Assembly (NCBI RefSeq): GCF_001277235.1
Contig: NZ_CP012266.1
Span: 3,658,001-3,722,000, forward strand
Direction of reading: 5' to 3'
DNA length: 64,000 bases
From: Cronobacter dublinensis subsp. dublinensis LMG 23823
Lineage (GTDB): Bacteria; Pseudomonadota; Gammaproteobacteria; Enterobacterales; Enterobacteriaceae
Of the stretch, positions 27,195-35,838 are shown in pieces. The stretch's first letter is position 1; the number at the start of each line of letters is the position of its first letter. A program made the translations under genes and the position numbers. The notes under the pieces were generated by a model that saw only the letters and a list, made by a program, of their open reading frames with translations, did no database searches and was not told the DNA's origin.

Positions 27195-29186
27195 TTACAG
27201 AATCGCTTTCGCCTGGCTTACCACATTGTCTACGGTAAAGCCGAACTCTTCAAACAGCAGCTCCGCCGGAGCGGATTCGCCGAAGGTGGTCATGCCGACC
27301 ACGGCGCCGTTCAGGCCCACGTATTTGTACCAGTAGTCGGCGATGCCGGCTTCGATAGCCACGCGCGCGCTGACGGATTTCGGCAGTACCGCTTCGCGGT
27401 ATGCGGCGTCCTGCTTGTCGAACACGTCGGTAGACGGCATGGACACCACGCGGGCTTTCACGCCTTCCGCAGCCAGTTTGTCGGCAGCCGCCACCGCCAG
27501 CTCAACTTCAGAACCGGTCGCGATGAAGATAAGCTGCGGCTGACCGTCGCAATCTTTCAGGATGTACGCACCGCGGGCGATATCCGCCAGTTGCTGTTCG
27601 CTACGTTCCTGCTGCGCCAGGTTCTGACGGGAGAAAATCAGCGCGGTCGGGCCATCGTGGCGCTCAACGGCGTATTTCCACGCCACGGCAGATTCCACCT
27701 GGTCACACGGACGCCATGTGCTCATGTTCGGGGTCACGCGCAGCGCCGCCAGCTGTTCAACCGGCTGGTGAGTCGGGCCATCTTCGCCAAGACCGATAGA
27801 GTCGTGGGTGTAGACCATCACCTGGCGCTGTTTCATCAGGGCCGCCATACGCACCGCGTTACGGGCATATTCCACGAACATCAGGAAGGTCGAGGTGTAC
27901 GGCAGGAAACCACCGTGCAGCGCGATACCGTTCGCGATGGCGGTCATGCCGAATTCGCGCACGCCGTAGTGAATGTAGTTACCTGCGGCATCTTCATTGA
28001 TGGCTTTAGAGCCGGACCAGAGCGTCAGGTTGCTCGGCGCGAGGTCAGCGGAGCCGCCCAGGAATTCCGGCAGCAGTTTGCCGAAGGCTTCAATCGCATT
28101 CTGGGACGCTTTACGGCTGGCGATTTTCGCCGGATTAGCCTGCAGGTTCGCGATGAACGCCTGCGCTTTCTCCGCGAAGTCTGCCGGCATGTCGCCTTTC
28201 ATACGACGCGTGAATTCAGCCGCTTCCTGCGGGAACGCTTTGGCATAGGCCGCGAATTTTTCATTCCAGGCGCTTTCTTTCACCTGGCCCATTTCTTTGG
28301 CGTCCCACTGCGCGTAAATCTCTTGCGGGATCACAAATGGCTCGTGCTTCCAGCCCAGCTGTTCGCGGGTCGCGGCCACTTCGGCCTCGCCAAGCGGCGC
28401 GCCGTGGGAGTCGTGAGTGCCTGCTTTGTTCGGCGAACCGAAACCGATGATGGTTTTGCACATCAGCAGGGACGGTTTGTCGGTAACCGCGCGCGCTTCT
28501 TCAATTGCACGCTTGATGGAATCGGCATCGTGGCCGTCCACGCCGCGCACCACGTGCCAGCCGTAAGCTTCGAAGCGTTTCGCGGTATCGTCGGTGAACC
28601 AGCCTTCAATGTGGCCGTCAATGGAGATGCCGTTGTCGTCGTAGAACGCTACCAGCTTGCCGAGGCCGAGCGTACCGGCGAGCGAGCACACTTCGTGGGA
28701 GATGCCTTCCATCATGCAGCCGTCGCCCATGAAGGCGTAGGTGTAGTGGTCGACAATCTCATGCCCAGGGCGGTTAAATTGCGCCGCCAGCGTGCGTTCG
28801 GCAATCGCCATACCGACCGCGTTCGCGATCCCCTGCCCCAGCGGACCGGTGGTGGTTTCTACGCCTGCGGTGTAACCCACTTCCGGGTGGCCCGGGGTTT
28901 TTGAGTGCAGCTGACGGAAGTTTTTCAGCTCTTCAATCGGCAGGTCGTAGCCAGTGAGGTGCAGCAGGCTGTAAATCAGCATCGAGCCGTGGCCGTTCGA
29001 CAGCACAAAGCGGTCGCGGTCAGCCCAGGACGGGTTCTGCGGGTTATGGTTCAGGAAATCACGCCACAGGACTTCGGCAATGTCAGCCATGCCCATTGGG
29101 GCACCCGGATGGCCGGATTTGGCTTTTTGTACTGCGTCCATGCTGAGCGCACGAATAGCATTGGCAAGCTCTTTACGAGAGGACAT
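27195..29186 (-). CDS. tktA: Transketolase A
   Basis: A 663-residue thiamine-diphosphate enzyme of the non-oxidative pentose phosphate pathway, the same length as E. coli TktA. The active-site histidine is in KSGHPGAPMG. The thiamine-diphosphate motif runs from GDGCMMEG to FYDDNG, and the pyrimidine domain shows TPNMSTWRPCD. Codon use is that of a highly expressed gene. A GGAG site precedes the ATG. It is divergent from loiP. It works with rpiA and supplies erythrose-4-phosphate used by Epd. Confidence 0.97.
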   Translation of the reverse strand: MSSRKELANAIRALSMDAVQKAKSGHPGAPMGMADIAEVLWRDFLNHNPQNPSWADRDRFVLSNGHGSMLIYSLLHLTGYDLPIEELKNFRQLHSKTPGHPEVGYTAGVETTTGPLGQGIANAVGMAIAERTLAAQFNRPGHEIVDHYTYAFMGDGCMMEGISHEVCSLAGTLGLGKLVAFYDDNGISIDGHIEGWFTDDTAKRFEAYGWHVVRGVDGHDADSIKRAIEEARAVTDKPSLLMCKTIIGFGSPNKAGTHDSHGAPLGEAEVAATREQLGWKHEPFVIPQEIYAQWDAKEMGQVKESAWNEKFAAYAKAFPQEAAEFTRRMKGDMPADFAEKAQAFIANLQANPAKIASRKASQNAIEAFGKLLPEFLGGSADLAPSNLTLWSGSKAINEDAAGNYIHYGVREFGMTAIANGIALHGGFLPYTSTFLMFVEYARNAVRMAALMKQRQVMVYTHDSIGLGEDGPTHQPVEQLAALRVTPNMSTWRPCDQVESAVAWKYAVERHDGPTALIFSRQNLAQQERSEQQLADIARGAYILKDCDGQPQLIFIATGSEVELAVAAADKLAAEGVKARVVSMPSTDVFDKQDAAYREAVLPKSVSARVAIEAGIADYWYKYVGLNGAVVGMTTFGESAPAELLFEEFGFTVDNVVSQAKAIL

Positions 29187-29351
29187 TTTGACTCCAGATC
29201 GGATAGTTGAAGGCCACGCCTTGTTAACGGCTTGACTACTACGCGTTATGGGCTACGCCCGAAAAATTGTCCGACAATGTAACCCAAGCGGGTGAGCATG
29301 TACATGGAGCATCCTTTTGTCCGCTAAGAAATCTCTGGAAGCCGCTCGCAG

Positions 29352-29395
29352 TTTGCGCAACTTACTCGCCGCCGATGCGCAAACCTCTTTATACT
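29352..29395 (+). promoter_or_regulatory. loiP promoter -10 with adjacent inverted repeat
   Basis: The inverted repeat TTTGCGCA-N16-TGCGCAAA (29352-29383) ends six bases before a near-consensus TATACT (29390-29395), 69 bases upstream of loiP. The repeat is placed where a repressor or activator would act; no known regulator was recognised. Confidence 0.45.
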
Positions 29396-29464
29396 TAGCC
29401 GCATGCCGCCGACCCGGTTCGCGGCGATGAACAATGAAACTTCCATGGAGCGTGAAGCATAACA

Positions 29465-30223
29465 ATGAAATTGCGCGCGATAGCACTGAGCATCACCACA
29501 GCCGCCCTGCTGAGCGGCTGTCAAAATATGAATTCCAACGGCCTGCTGAGTTCCGGCGCGGAGGCGTTCCAGGCGTACTCCTTAAGCGACGCGCAGGTGA
29601 AAGCGCTGAGCGACGAAGCGTGTAAATCGCAGGACAGCAAAGCGAAAATCGCACCGGCCAACAGCCAGTACACGCAGCGTCTGAATAAGATTGCCGCAGC
29701 ACTTGGCGACAACATCAACGGCCAGCCGGTGAACTACAAGGTTTACGAGGAAAAGGACGTTAACGCCTTCGCGATGGCCAACGGCTGCATCCGCGTCTAC
29801 AGCGGGCTGATGGACATGATGAGCGATAACGAAGTGGAAGCGGTGATTGGCCATGAGATGGGCCACGTCGCGCTGGGTCACGTGAAACGCGGGATGCAGG
29901 TGGCGCTCGGCACCAACGCGATTCGCGGCGCGGCCGCGTCAGCGGGCGGTATCGTCGGCAGCCTGTCGCAATCGGATCTGGGCGAGCTCGGCGAGAAACT
30001 GGTTAACGCGCAATTCTCGCAGCGTCAGGAGTCCGAAGCGGATGATTACTCCTACGATCTCCTGCGTAAACGCGGTATCAACCCGTCGGGCCTCGCCACC
30101 AGCTTTGAGAAACTGGCGAAGCTTGAGAAAGGCCGTCAAAGCTCAATGTTTGACGATCACCCGGCCTCCGAGGCGCGCGCGCAGCATATTCGCGATCGCA
30201 TGAAGGCAGACGGCATTAAGTAA
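29465..30223 (+). CDS. loiP: Outer-membrane metalloprotease lipoprotein LoiP (YggG)
   Basis: A 252-residue M48-family lipoprotein protease, the same length as E. coli LoiP. A lipobox LLSGC places the lipid-modified cysteine at residue 19. The zinc motif HEMGH is at 130-134, with the third ligand in SEADDYSYD. E. coli LoiP cleaves between phenylalanines and is linked to low-osmolarity stress and BepA. The helix after the zinc motif is Gly/Ala-rich. It is divergent from tktA with 278 bases between. Confidence 0.95.
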   Translation: MKLRAIALSITTAALLSGCQNMNSNGLLSSGAEAFQAYSLSDAQVKALSDEACKSQDSKAKIAPANSQYTQRLNKIAAALGDNINGQPVNYKVYEEKDVNAFAMANGCIRVYSGLMDMMSDNEVEAVIGHEMGHVALGHVKRGMQVALGTNAIRGAAASAGGIVGSLSQSDLGELGEKLVNAQFSQRQESEADDYSYDLLRKRGINPSGLATSFEKLAKLEKGRQSSMFDDHPASEARAQHIRDRMKADGIK

Positions 30224-30237
30224 TCGCCGTCGCTTAT

Positions 30238-30284
30238 AAAAAAATAAGAGCCGGACAGGGTATCCCCTTGTCCGGCTCTTTTAT
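30238..30284. terminator. terminator between loiP and speB
   Basis: A 12-bp stem AAGAGCCGGACA/TGTCCGGCTCTT with A and T flanks. A second G+C-rich hairpin with arms GGCCCGG/CCGGGCC lies just after it (30296-30323). Both sit in the convergent gap. Confidence 0.85.
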
Positions 30285-30331
30285 GACTGCCGTCAGGCCC
30301 GGTAAACATTACGCTGCCGGGCCGCAGACAT

Positions 30332-31252
30332 TTACTCGCCTTTTTTCGCGGCCTGGATGTAGAGCATCTCCAGCGCCAGGGTCGCGGCGGCAAGTGCGGT
30401 TATATCCGACTGGTCGTAAGCCGGCGCCACTTCCACAATGTCCATGCCGACGATGTTCAGATCCTGAATGCCGCGCAGCAGTTTCAGCGCACGATCAGAA
30501 GTCAGGCCGCCGATAACCGGCGTGCCGGTGCCCGGCGCGAACGCCGGATCCAGACAGTCGATGTCGAAGGTCAGATAGACCGGCATGTCGCCGACAATCT
30601 GTTTCACCTGCGCGACCACGTCATCAACGGTGCGGTCATTCACCTGCGGCGCGTCCAGCACGGTAAAGCCGTTGTCTTTGTCGAACTCGGTACGAATCCC
30701 AATCTGCACCGAGCGGGTCGGGTCGATCAGGCCTTCGTTCGGCGCGGTATAGAACATGGTACCGTGGTCAAACTCACAGCCGTTGGCATAGGTGTCGGTA
30801 TGCGCATCAAAATGCACCAGCGCCATTTTGCCGAAGTGTTTCGCGTGCGCGCGCAACAGCGGCAGCGTCACGAAGTGGTCGCCACCGAAAGAGAGCATGC
30901 GCTTGCCAGCCGCCAGCAGTTTCTCTGCGTGCGCCTGCAGTTTTTCGCTCATTTCGCGGGCGTCGCCGAAGGCGTAAACCAGATCGCCGCAATCCACGAC
31001 GTTCAGACGCTTACGCATGTCAAAATTCCACGGGAAGCGGTTGCCTTCCCACGCCAGGTTAGTGGAAACCTGACGGATAGCGGCAGGCCCGAAACGGCTG
31101 CCGGAACGCCCGGAAGTTGCCATGTCGAACGGAATACCGGTGATCACCCACTCGGCGTCGCTGTCATACGGCATGAAGTTCAACGGCAGGCGTAAAAAAC
31201 CAAAGGCGTTGGAAACCAGGGAGTTGTCGTACTGATGGCCTAAGGTATTCAT
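30332..31252 (-). CDS. speB: Agmatinase
   Basis: A 306-residue manganese ureohydrolase that converts agmatine to putrescine and urea, the same length as E. coli SpeB. The metal-binding blocks are FGGDHFVTLPLL, VHFDAHTDTY and FDIDCLDPAFAPG. It acts on the product of SpeA, coded immediately upstream. A strong terminator lies between the two genes, so speB probably also has its own promoter. Confidence 0.97.
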   Translation of the reverse strand: MNTLGHQYDNSLVSNAFGFLRLPLNFMPYDSDAEWVITGIPFDMATSGRSGSRFGPAAIRQVSTNLAWEGNRFPWNFDMRKRLNVVDCGDLVYAFGDAREMSEKLQAHAEKLLAAGKRMLSFGGDHFVTLPLLRAHAKHFGKMALVHFDAHTDTYANGCEFDHGTMFYTAPNEGLIDPTRSVQIGIRTEFDKDNGFTVLDAPQVNDRTVDDVVAQVKQIVGDMPVYLTFDIDCLDPAFAPGTGTPVIGGLTSDRALKLLRGIQDLNIVGMDIVEVAPAYDQSDITALAAATLALEMLYIQAAKKGE

Positions 31253-31286
31253 GAATCTGACCTCTTGTTAAGGTTGAGACGGTAGA

Positions 31287-31332
31287 TAAAAAAAATCCCC
31301 TCCGCGTCGTTAAACCCGACGAGGAAGGGATT
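31287..31332 (-). terminator. terminator between speA and speB
   Basis: On the minus strand AATCCC-TTCCTCGTCG pairs with CGACGCGGAGGGGATT, with one bulge, followed by a run of about eight T. A weaker hairpin ACCCGG/CCGGGT lies closer to the speA stop (31464-31489). Together they suggest partial or full termination before speB. Confidence 0.75.
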
Positions 31333-31497
31333 GATTCTTGATGCGCTTATTGGGGCGAATTATCGCCGGTAATTCATACGGGTTCAAGTGAGTATAGCAA
31401 ATGCCCGCCCGCAGATGACGAGCGCCGGAAGGCCGCTTCGCCTTCCGCGTCCTGGCATTCGAAACCCGGTAGCCATTTCGCCGCCGGGTCTTTTCGC

Positions 31498-33474
31498 TTA
31501 CTCGTCTTCCAGATACGTGTAGCCGTAGAGACCGCTCTCGAACTCTTCGAGGAACTGCTGTTGCAGCGCCGAATCCAGATCGGTCTGTTTGACCTGATCG
31601 CGGAAGTGCGTCAGCAGCGTATCCGGGTCGAGCTGCACGTAGCGCAGCATATCGGCCACGGTGTCGCCTTCGTCAGAAAGCTCCACTTCCACCGTACCAT
31701 CAGGAAACACGAACACGTCCACCGCTTCGGTATCGCCGAAGAGGTTATGCATGTTGCCGAGGATCTCCTGATACGCGCCGACCATAAAGAAGCCCAGCGG
31801 CGGCGGATTCTCCGGATCGTATTCCGGCAGCGGCATCGTGGTCGCGATACCGTCGCCATCGACGTAGTGATCGATAGTGCCATCGGAATCGCAGGTGATA
31901 TCCAGCAGCACGCCACGACGCGTCGGCGCGTGGTTCAGCCCTTCCAGCGGCAAGACCGGGAAGAGTTGATCGATACCCCAGGCATCCGGCATCGACTGGA
32001 ACAGCGAGAAGTTGACGTAAATCTTATCCGCCATGCGCTCCTGGAGTTCGTCGATAATCGGGCGATGCGCGCGGTTTTGCGGATCGAGTTGCTTTTGCAC
32101 TTCCTGACACAGGCTCAGATAGAGCTGTTCGGCCCAGGCGCGCTCCTGCAACGAATAGGCGCCGGAGGAGTAGCCGATATGAATATCGTGCAGATCCATC
32201 TGGCTGTCGTGCAGCCACTCGCGCAGCGAACGGCGCGTGCCCGGCTCATGCATCTCCTGCCAGGTTTCCCACATGCTTTGCAGCGGACGCGGCGCGTCCG
32301 GCGCAGGCGCGGTCGGTTCGGTGTATTCGTTACGCTCCACGCCGATGATGTTCGAGACCAGCACGGTATGGTGCGCGGTCACGGCGCGGCCCGACTCGGT
32401 GATAACCGTCGGGTGCGGCAGGCCGTTCTCTTCGCAGGCGTCGCCGATGGCCCAGATAATATTGTTAGCGTACTCGTTCAGGCCGTAGTTGACCGAGCAG
32501 TCAGACTGCGAACGCGTGCCTTCATAATCCACGCCCAGACCGCCGCCCACGTCGAAGCACTGAATATTCACGCCAAGCTTGTGCAGCTCCACATAGAAGC
32601 GAGCGGATTCGCGCACGCCGGTGGCGATATCGCGGATGTTCGCCATCTGCGAGCCGAGGTGGAAGTGAAGGAGCTGGAGGCTTTCCAGGCGGTCTGCCGC
32701 GCGCAGCATCTCAACCAGTTGCAGGACCTGGGTTGCCGCGAGGCCGAATTTCGATTTTTCACCGCCGGAAGACTGCCATTTGCCGGAGCCCTGGGAGGCG
32801 AGACGCGCACGCACGCCGAGACGCGGGATCACATTCAGGCGTTCCGCTTCTTCCAGCACGATTTTGATTTCCGACATCTTCTCGATGACCAGATAGACCT
32901 TGTGGCCCATCTTCTCGCCGATCAGCGCCAGACGAATGTATTCACGGTCTTTATAGCCGTTACAGACAATAACGCTGCGGGTCATGCCTGCGTGCGCCAG
33001 TACCGCCATCAGCTCCGCTTTGGAGCCCGCTTCCAGGCCCAGCGGTTCGCCGGAATGGATCAGCGATTCAATCACGCGGCGATGCTGGTTTACCTTAATC
33101 GGGTAGACCAGGAAGTAATCGCCGTTGTAGCCGTAGGATTCACGGGCGCGCTTGAACGCCGCATTAATAGAACGCAGGCGATGTTGCAGGATCTGCGGGA
33201 AGCAGAACAGCGCCGGCAGACGCTGGCCCTGGGCTTCGCGCTCCTTAACCAGCTTCGCGAGATCGACGCGCGCTTCGGGGACGTCCGGATCCGGGCAAAC
33301 GCTGATGTGGCCCAGTTCGTTGACGTCGTAGTAGTTATTGCCCCACCAGGCAATATTGTAAGTACGCAGCATCTTGCTGGCTTCCTGGGAGCTCATTGCA
33401 ACCTCCTGCATGGAACGTAGTACACCCTGTTCGCCTGCTGACGAAGGCGAAGATGAACAGATGTCGTCAGACAT
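31498..33474 (-). CDS. speA: Biosynthetic arginine decarboxylase
   Basis: A 658-residue PLP enzyme producing agmatine from arginine, the same length as E. coli SpeA. The PLP lysine lies in YPIKVNQHR; other marks are the GLEAGSKAEL, HFHLGSQMANI and FDVGGGLGVDYEG blocks. GAGGTTCGCT precedes the ATG used (MSDD); an in-frame ATG four codons upstream is unsupported. Arginine also controls the nearby argP/argO system. The gene follows a very long leader that carries yqgB. Confidence 0.97.
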   Translation of the reverse strand: MSDDICSSSPSSAGEQGVLRSMQEVAMSSQEASKMLRTYNIAWWGNNYYDVNELGHISVCPDPDVPEARVDLAKLVKEREAQGQRLPALFCFPQILQHRLRSINAAFKRARESYGYNGDYFLVYPIKVNQHRRVIESLIHSGEPLGLEAGSKAELMAVLAHAGMTRSVIVCNGYKDREYIRLALIGEKMGHKVYLVIEKMSEIKIVLEEAERLNVIPRLGVRARLASQGSGKWQSSGGEKSKFGLAATQVLQLVEMLRAADRLESLQLLHFHLGSQMANIRDIATGVRESARFYVELHKLGVNIQCFDVGGGLGVDYEGTRSQSDCSVNYGLNEYANNIIWAIGDACEENGLPHPTVITESGRAVTAHHTVLVSNIIGVERNEYTEPTAPAPDAPRPLQSMWETWQEMHEPGTRRSLREWLHDSQMDLHDIHIGYSSGAYSLQERAWAEQLYLSLCQEVQKQLDPQNRAHRPIIDELQERMADKIYVNFSLFQSMPDAWGIDQLFPVLPLEGLNHAPTRRGVLLDITCDSDGTIDHYVDGDGIATTMPLPEYDPENPPPLGFFMVGAYQEILGNMHNLFGDTEAVDVFVFPDGTVEVELSDEGDTVADMLRYVQLDPDTLLTHFRDQVKQTDLDSALQQQFLEEFESGLYGYTYLEDE

Positions 33475-33482
33475 AGCGAACC

Positions 33483-33614
33483 TCAAATTTTTGTCGAAAG
33501 TGTAAAACAGTTAACTACTATCGCAGCGTTACACTGTGATAACAACCCATAAACAGCAGAGTTATCCAGCACATAGTGCTGCTCACCCTGCCGCGCGACC
33601 GGTTTCTTATTCAT
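33483..33614 (-). CDS. yqgB: Small protein YqgB in the speA leader
   Basis: A 43-residue protein ending eight bases before speA. It matches E. coli YqgB in length and in the blocks KKPVA, YGLLSQ and AAIVVNCFTL. E. coli YqgB is annotated as an acid-stress-related small protein; its function is unknown. No strong ribosome site is visible before the ATG. Its place inside the speA leader raises the possibility that its translation affects speA expression. Confidence 0.8.
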   Translation of the reverse strand: MNKKPVARQGEQHYVLDNSAVYGLLSQCNAAIVVNCFTLSTKI

Positions 33615-33672
33615 ATCATTGTAAAACACGTAACCGAACTCCGTGTGACGGGTCGGCGAAACCACGAGAAAA

Positions 33673-33688
33673 CTCCTGACGTCAGGAG
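33673..33688. repeat. 16-base perfect palindrome in the speA leader
   Basis: CTCCTGAC is followed directly by GTCAGGAG. In the speA transcript it can fold as a 6-bp stem with an ACGT loop. On DNA it could be a dimeric operator. It lies about 60 bases upstream of the yqgB start. Confidence 0.6.
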
Positions 33689-33983
33689 AGCCCTTGTTCA
33701 GTTATCGCAAGCCTTGACCGGCCCGGGAATCCTGAGAAGCGCCGAGATGGGTAGAACATCGGCAGGTTTGCAAAAAAGAGATGCAGGTTGCGGGGGAAAA
33801 ACGCACGCCAGAACGGCATGGCAGATTAAACGGATTACGACGGTTCATTATCTGGTATCACCTCCACGCCAGCCCTTGTGTGACCAGCGATAAGCCAAAG
33901 CTAAAATTCACTCTCAGCCCGGCTGGAAGTGGCGACACGGAGTCTGATCCCGTGCGCTTTTTTGCAGGAGCCGCGCGCGCCGT

Positions 33984-34012
33984 TTTATACCGGGAACAGG
34001 GGTAAAAAGCAA
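33984..34012 (-). promoter_or_regulatory. sigma-70 promoter of speA/yqgB
   Basis: On the minus strand TTGCTT (34007-34012) and TATAAA (33984-33989) are separated by 17 bases. The start would be near 33977, giving a leader of about 500 nt before speA. Confidence 0.6.
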
Positions 34013-34134
34013 AATAAAAAAGCGGCTTACGAGGTCCTTGTCAGGAAATATTGCCACCGCTGCGATAACCGCCGTGCGGATGGCCTCAAAAACTGCTGGA
34101 AATCGGCTTAAGATTTAACCTAGAATAGCCATCC

Positions 34135-34158
34135 AGATGTTAATCCATCTATACCGAT
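34135..34158 (+). promoter_or_regulatory. candidate MetJ box array upstream of metK
   Basis: Three successive 8-mers, AGATGTTA, ATCCATCT and ATACCGAT, each share part of the AGACGTCT MetJ consensus, the first two at five of eight positions. They lie just after the putative -10. MetJ repression of metK is known in E. coli. Confidence 0.35.
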
Positions 34159-34269
34159 TAACACTTAGCCTTCCTGTGTGTTTACCTGCATGGCCGCAGA
34201 ATTTTCTTCTAAGATGGCACCAACACACGGTATGCTGAGCTAATTGATTTATCCAGGGTGATACAAAAC

Positions 34270-35424
34270 ATGGCAAAACACCTTTTTACCTCTGAGTCTG
34301 TCTCAGAGGGACATCCCGATAAAATTGCGGACCAGATCTCCGATGCAGTGCTGGACGCCATTCTTGAGCAGGATCCAAAAGCTCGCGTGGCCTGCGAAAC
34401 GTACGTGAAAACCGGCATGGTGCTGGTCGGCGGTGAAATCACCACCAGCGCGTGGGTCGATATCGAAGAGATTACCCGCAACACCGTTCGTGAGATCGGC
34501 TACGTTCATTCCGATATGGGCTTTGACGCCAACTCCTGCGCCGTACTGAGCGCTATCGGTAAACAGTCCCCGGACATCAACCAGGGCGTTGACCGCACCG
34601 ACCCGCTTGAGCAGGGCGCGGGCGACCAGGGCCTGATGTTTGGTTACGCGACCAATGAAACCGACGTGCTGATGCCTGCGCCGGTTACCTACGCGCACCG
34701 TCTGGTGCAGCGTCAGGCCGAAGTGCGTAAAAACGGCACGCTGCCGTGGCTGCGCCCGGATGCGAAAAGCCAGGTCACGTTCCAGTATGACGCCGGCAAA
34801 ATCGTCGGTATCGACGCGGTGGTGCTCTCTACGCAGCACGCTGAAGATATCGAGCAGCACGCGCTGCACGAAGCGGTAATGGAAGAGATCATCAAGCCGG
34901 TTCTGCCGGCGGAATGGCTGAATGAATCCACCAAATACTTCATCAACCCGACAGGCCGTTTCGTTATCGGCGGCCCGATGGGCGACTGCGGTCTGACCGG
35001 TCGTAAGATCATTGTTGACACCTACGGCGGCATGGCGCGTCACGGTGGCGGCGCGTTCTCCGGCAAGGATCCGTCGAAAGTGGACCGTTCCGCTGCCTAC
35101 GCGGCCCGTTATGTCGCGAAAAATATCGTTGCTGCAGGTCTGGCCGATCGCTGTGAAATTCAGGTTTCTTACGCCATTGGCGTCGCAGAGCCGACCTCCA
35201 TCATGGTGGAAACCTTCGGGACCGAGAAAATCGCGACCGAACAGCTCACCTTGCTGGTGCGTGAATTCTTCGACCTGCGTCCGTACGGTCTGATCCAGAT
35301 GTTGGATCTGCTGCACCCGATCTACAAAGAGACCGCCGCTTATGGTCACTTTGGTCGTGAACACTTCCCGTGGGAAAAAACCGACAAAGCGCAGCTGCTG
35401 CGCGATGCTGCCGGTCTGAAATAA
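34270..35424 (+). CDS. metK: S-adenosylmethionine synthetase
   Basis: A 384-residue enzyme that forms S-adenosylmethionine from methionine and ATP. Signature sequences are SEGHPDKIADQISDAVLD, GAGDQGLMFGYA and GGGAFSGKDPSKVDRSAAY. The start MAKHLFTSES gives the E. coli length; the four codons upstream (MIQN) are not supported by a ribosome site, whereas AGGGTGAT precedes the ATG used. It is the methyl-donor source for enzymes in this window such as RsmE. Confidence 0.97.
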   Translation: MAKHLFTSESVSEGHPDKIADQISDAVLDAILEQDPKARVACETYVKTGMVLVGGEITTSAWVDIEEITRNTVREIGYVHSDMGFDANSCAVLSAIGKQSPDINQGVDRTDPLEQGAGDQGLMFGYATNETDVLMPAPVTYAHRLVQRQAEVRKNGTLPWLRPDAKSQVTFQYDAGKIVGIDAVVLSTQHAEDIEQHALHEAVMEEIIKPVLPAEWLNESTKYFINPTGRFVIGGPMGDCGLTGRKIIVDTYGGMARHGGGAFSGKDPSKVDRSAAYAARYVAKNIVAAGLADRCEIQVSYAIGVAEPTSIMVETFGTEKIATEQLTLLVREFFDLRPYGLIQMLDLLHPIYKETAAYGHFGREHFPWEKTDKAQLLRDAAGLK

Positions 35425-35443
35425 CTCCCTCGCAGTGACGTTC

Positions 35444-35475
35444 AAAGGCCAGCCTCGTGCTGGCCTTTTGCTTTT
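35444..35475 (+). terminator. rho-independent terminator after metK
   Basis: AAAGGCCAGC/GCTGGCCTTT, a 10-bp stem with a 5-nt loop, followed by TTTTGCTTTTC. Confidence 0.85.
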
Positions 35476-35555
35476 CGGGCGATGAATCCGTCCTGTCCCT
35501 TCCTCTTTTCCGCCAGCGACTATACTTCTTGCCAGCCGCGCAGGTCAGAAACGAC

Positions 35556-35569
35556 TGAAACCGATTACA
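35556..35569 (+). promoter_or_regulatory. upstream gal operator (GalR/GalS)
   Basis: TGAAACCGATTACA matches TGTAANCGNTTNCA with one difference. It lies about 184 bases upstream of the second operator, a spacing that would allow a DNA loop. Confidence 0.6.
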
Positions 35570-35738
35570 TCAGCTGTAAAACCGGCGTTATTTCAGAATT
35601 GTCTTTATGCAAACGCGAGTTTCGCATCTTGTTACATGCCGTTTCGGTTTAGTCTGAATTCCTTCCTGCCGCTTCGTTTCTGGCTACACTAATCAATTGA
35701 TAAAAAAAGGGATAAGCGCTTTACGCAAGCTGACACTA

Positions 35739-35754
35739 GTGTAACCGATTACAC
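35739..35754 (+). promoter_or_regulatory. downstream gal operator (GalR/GalS)
   Basis: GTGTAACCGATTACAC is a full match to the gal operator consensus. It lies immediately before the CRP site, 84 bases upstream of galP. Confidence 0.8.
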
Positions 35755-35757
35755 GGA

Positions 35758-35773
35758 CGTGACTGATATCACA
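35758..35773 (+). promoter_or_regulatory. CRP site of galP
   Basis: CGTGA-N6-TCACA differs from the CRP consensus TGTGA-N6-TCACA by one base. Position suggests a class II promoter with a TAACTT -10 near 35790-35795 and start near 35807. Confidence 0.7.
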
Positions 35774-35838
35774 TATTTTTACGTTACGCTAACTTACCCT
35801 TTTCGACGATAAAACCAATAACCCAACTGGAGGGCAGT

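Larger units (their letters stand above)
33615..34269. promoter_or_regulatory. divergent speA/metK control region
   Basis: 655 bases between yqgB and metK. It holds the speA promoter (annotated separately), most of a leader of roughly 500 nt, and the metK control region. Short open frames on the plus strand in 33580-34110 have no clear ribosome sites, and I could not match them to a known protein. A TAGAAT hexamer (34121-34126) is a plausible metK -10. Confidence 0.5.

Noticed and set aside
31561..33420. Very long open frame on the plus strand opposite speA
   Set aside because: It is the complement of a confidently identified gene, rich in His/Arg/Gln as expected from antisense of a G+C-rich gene, with no family match or ribosome site.
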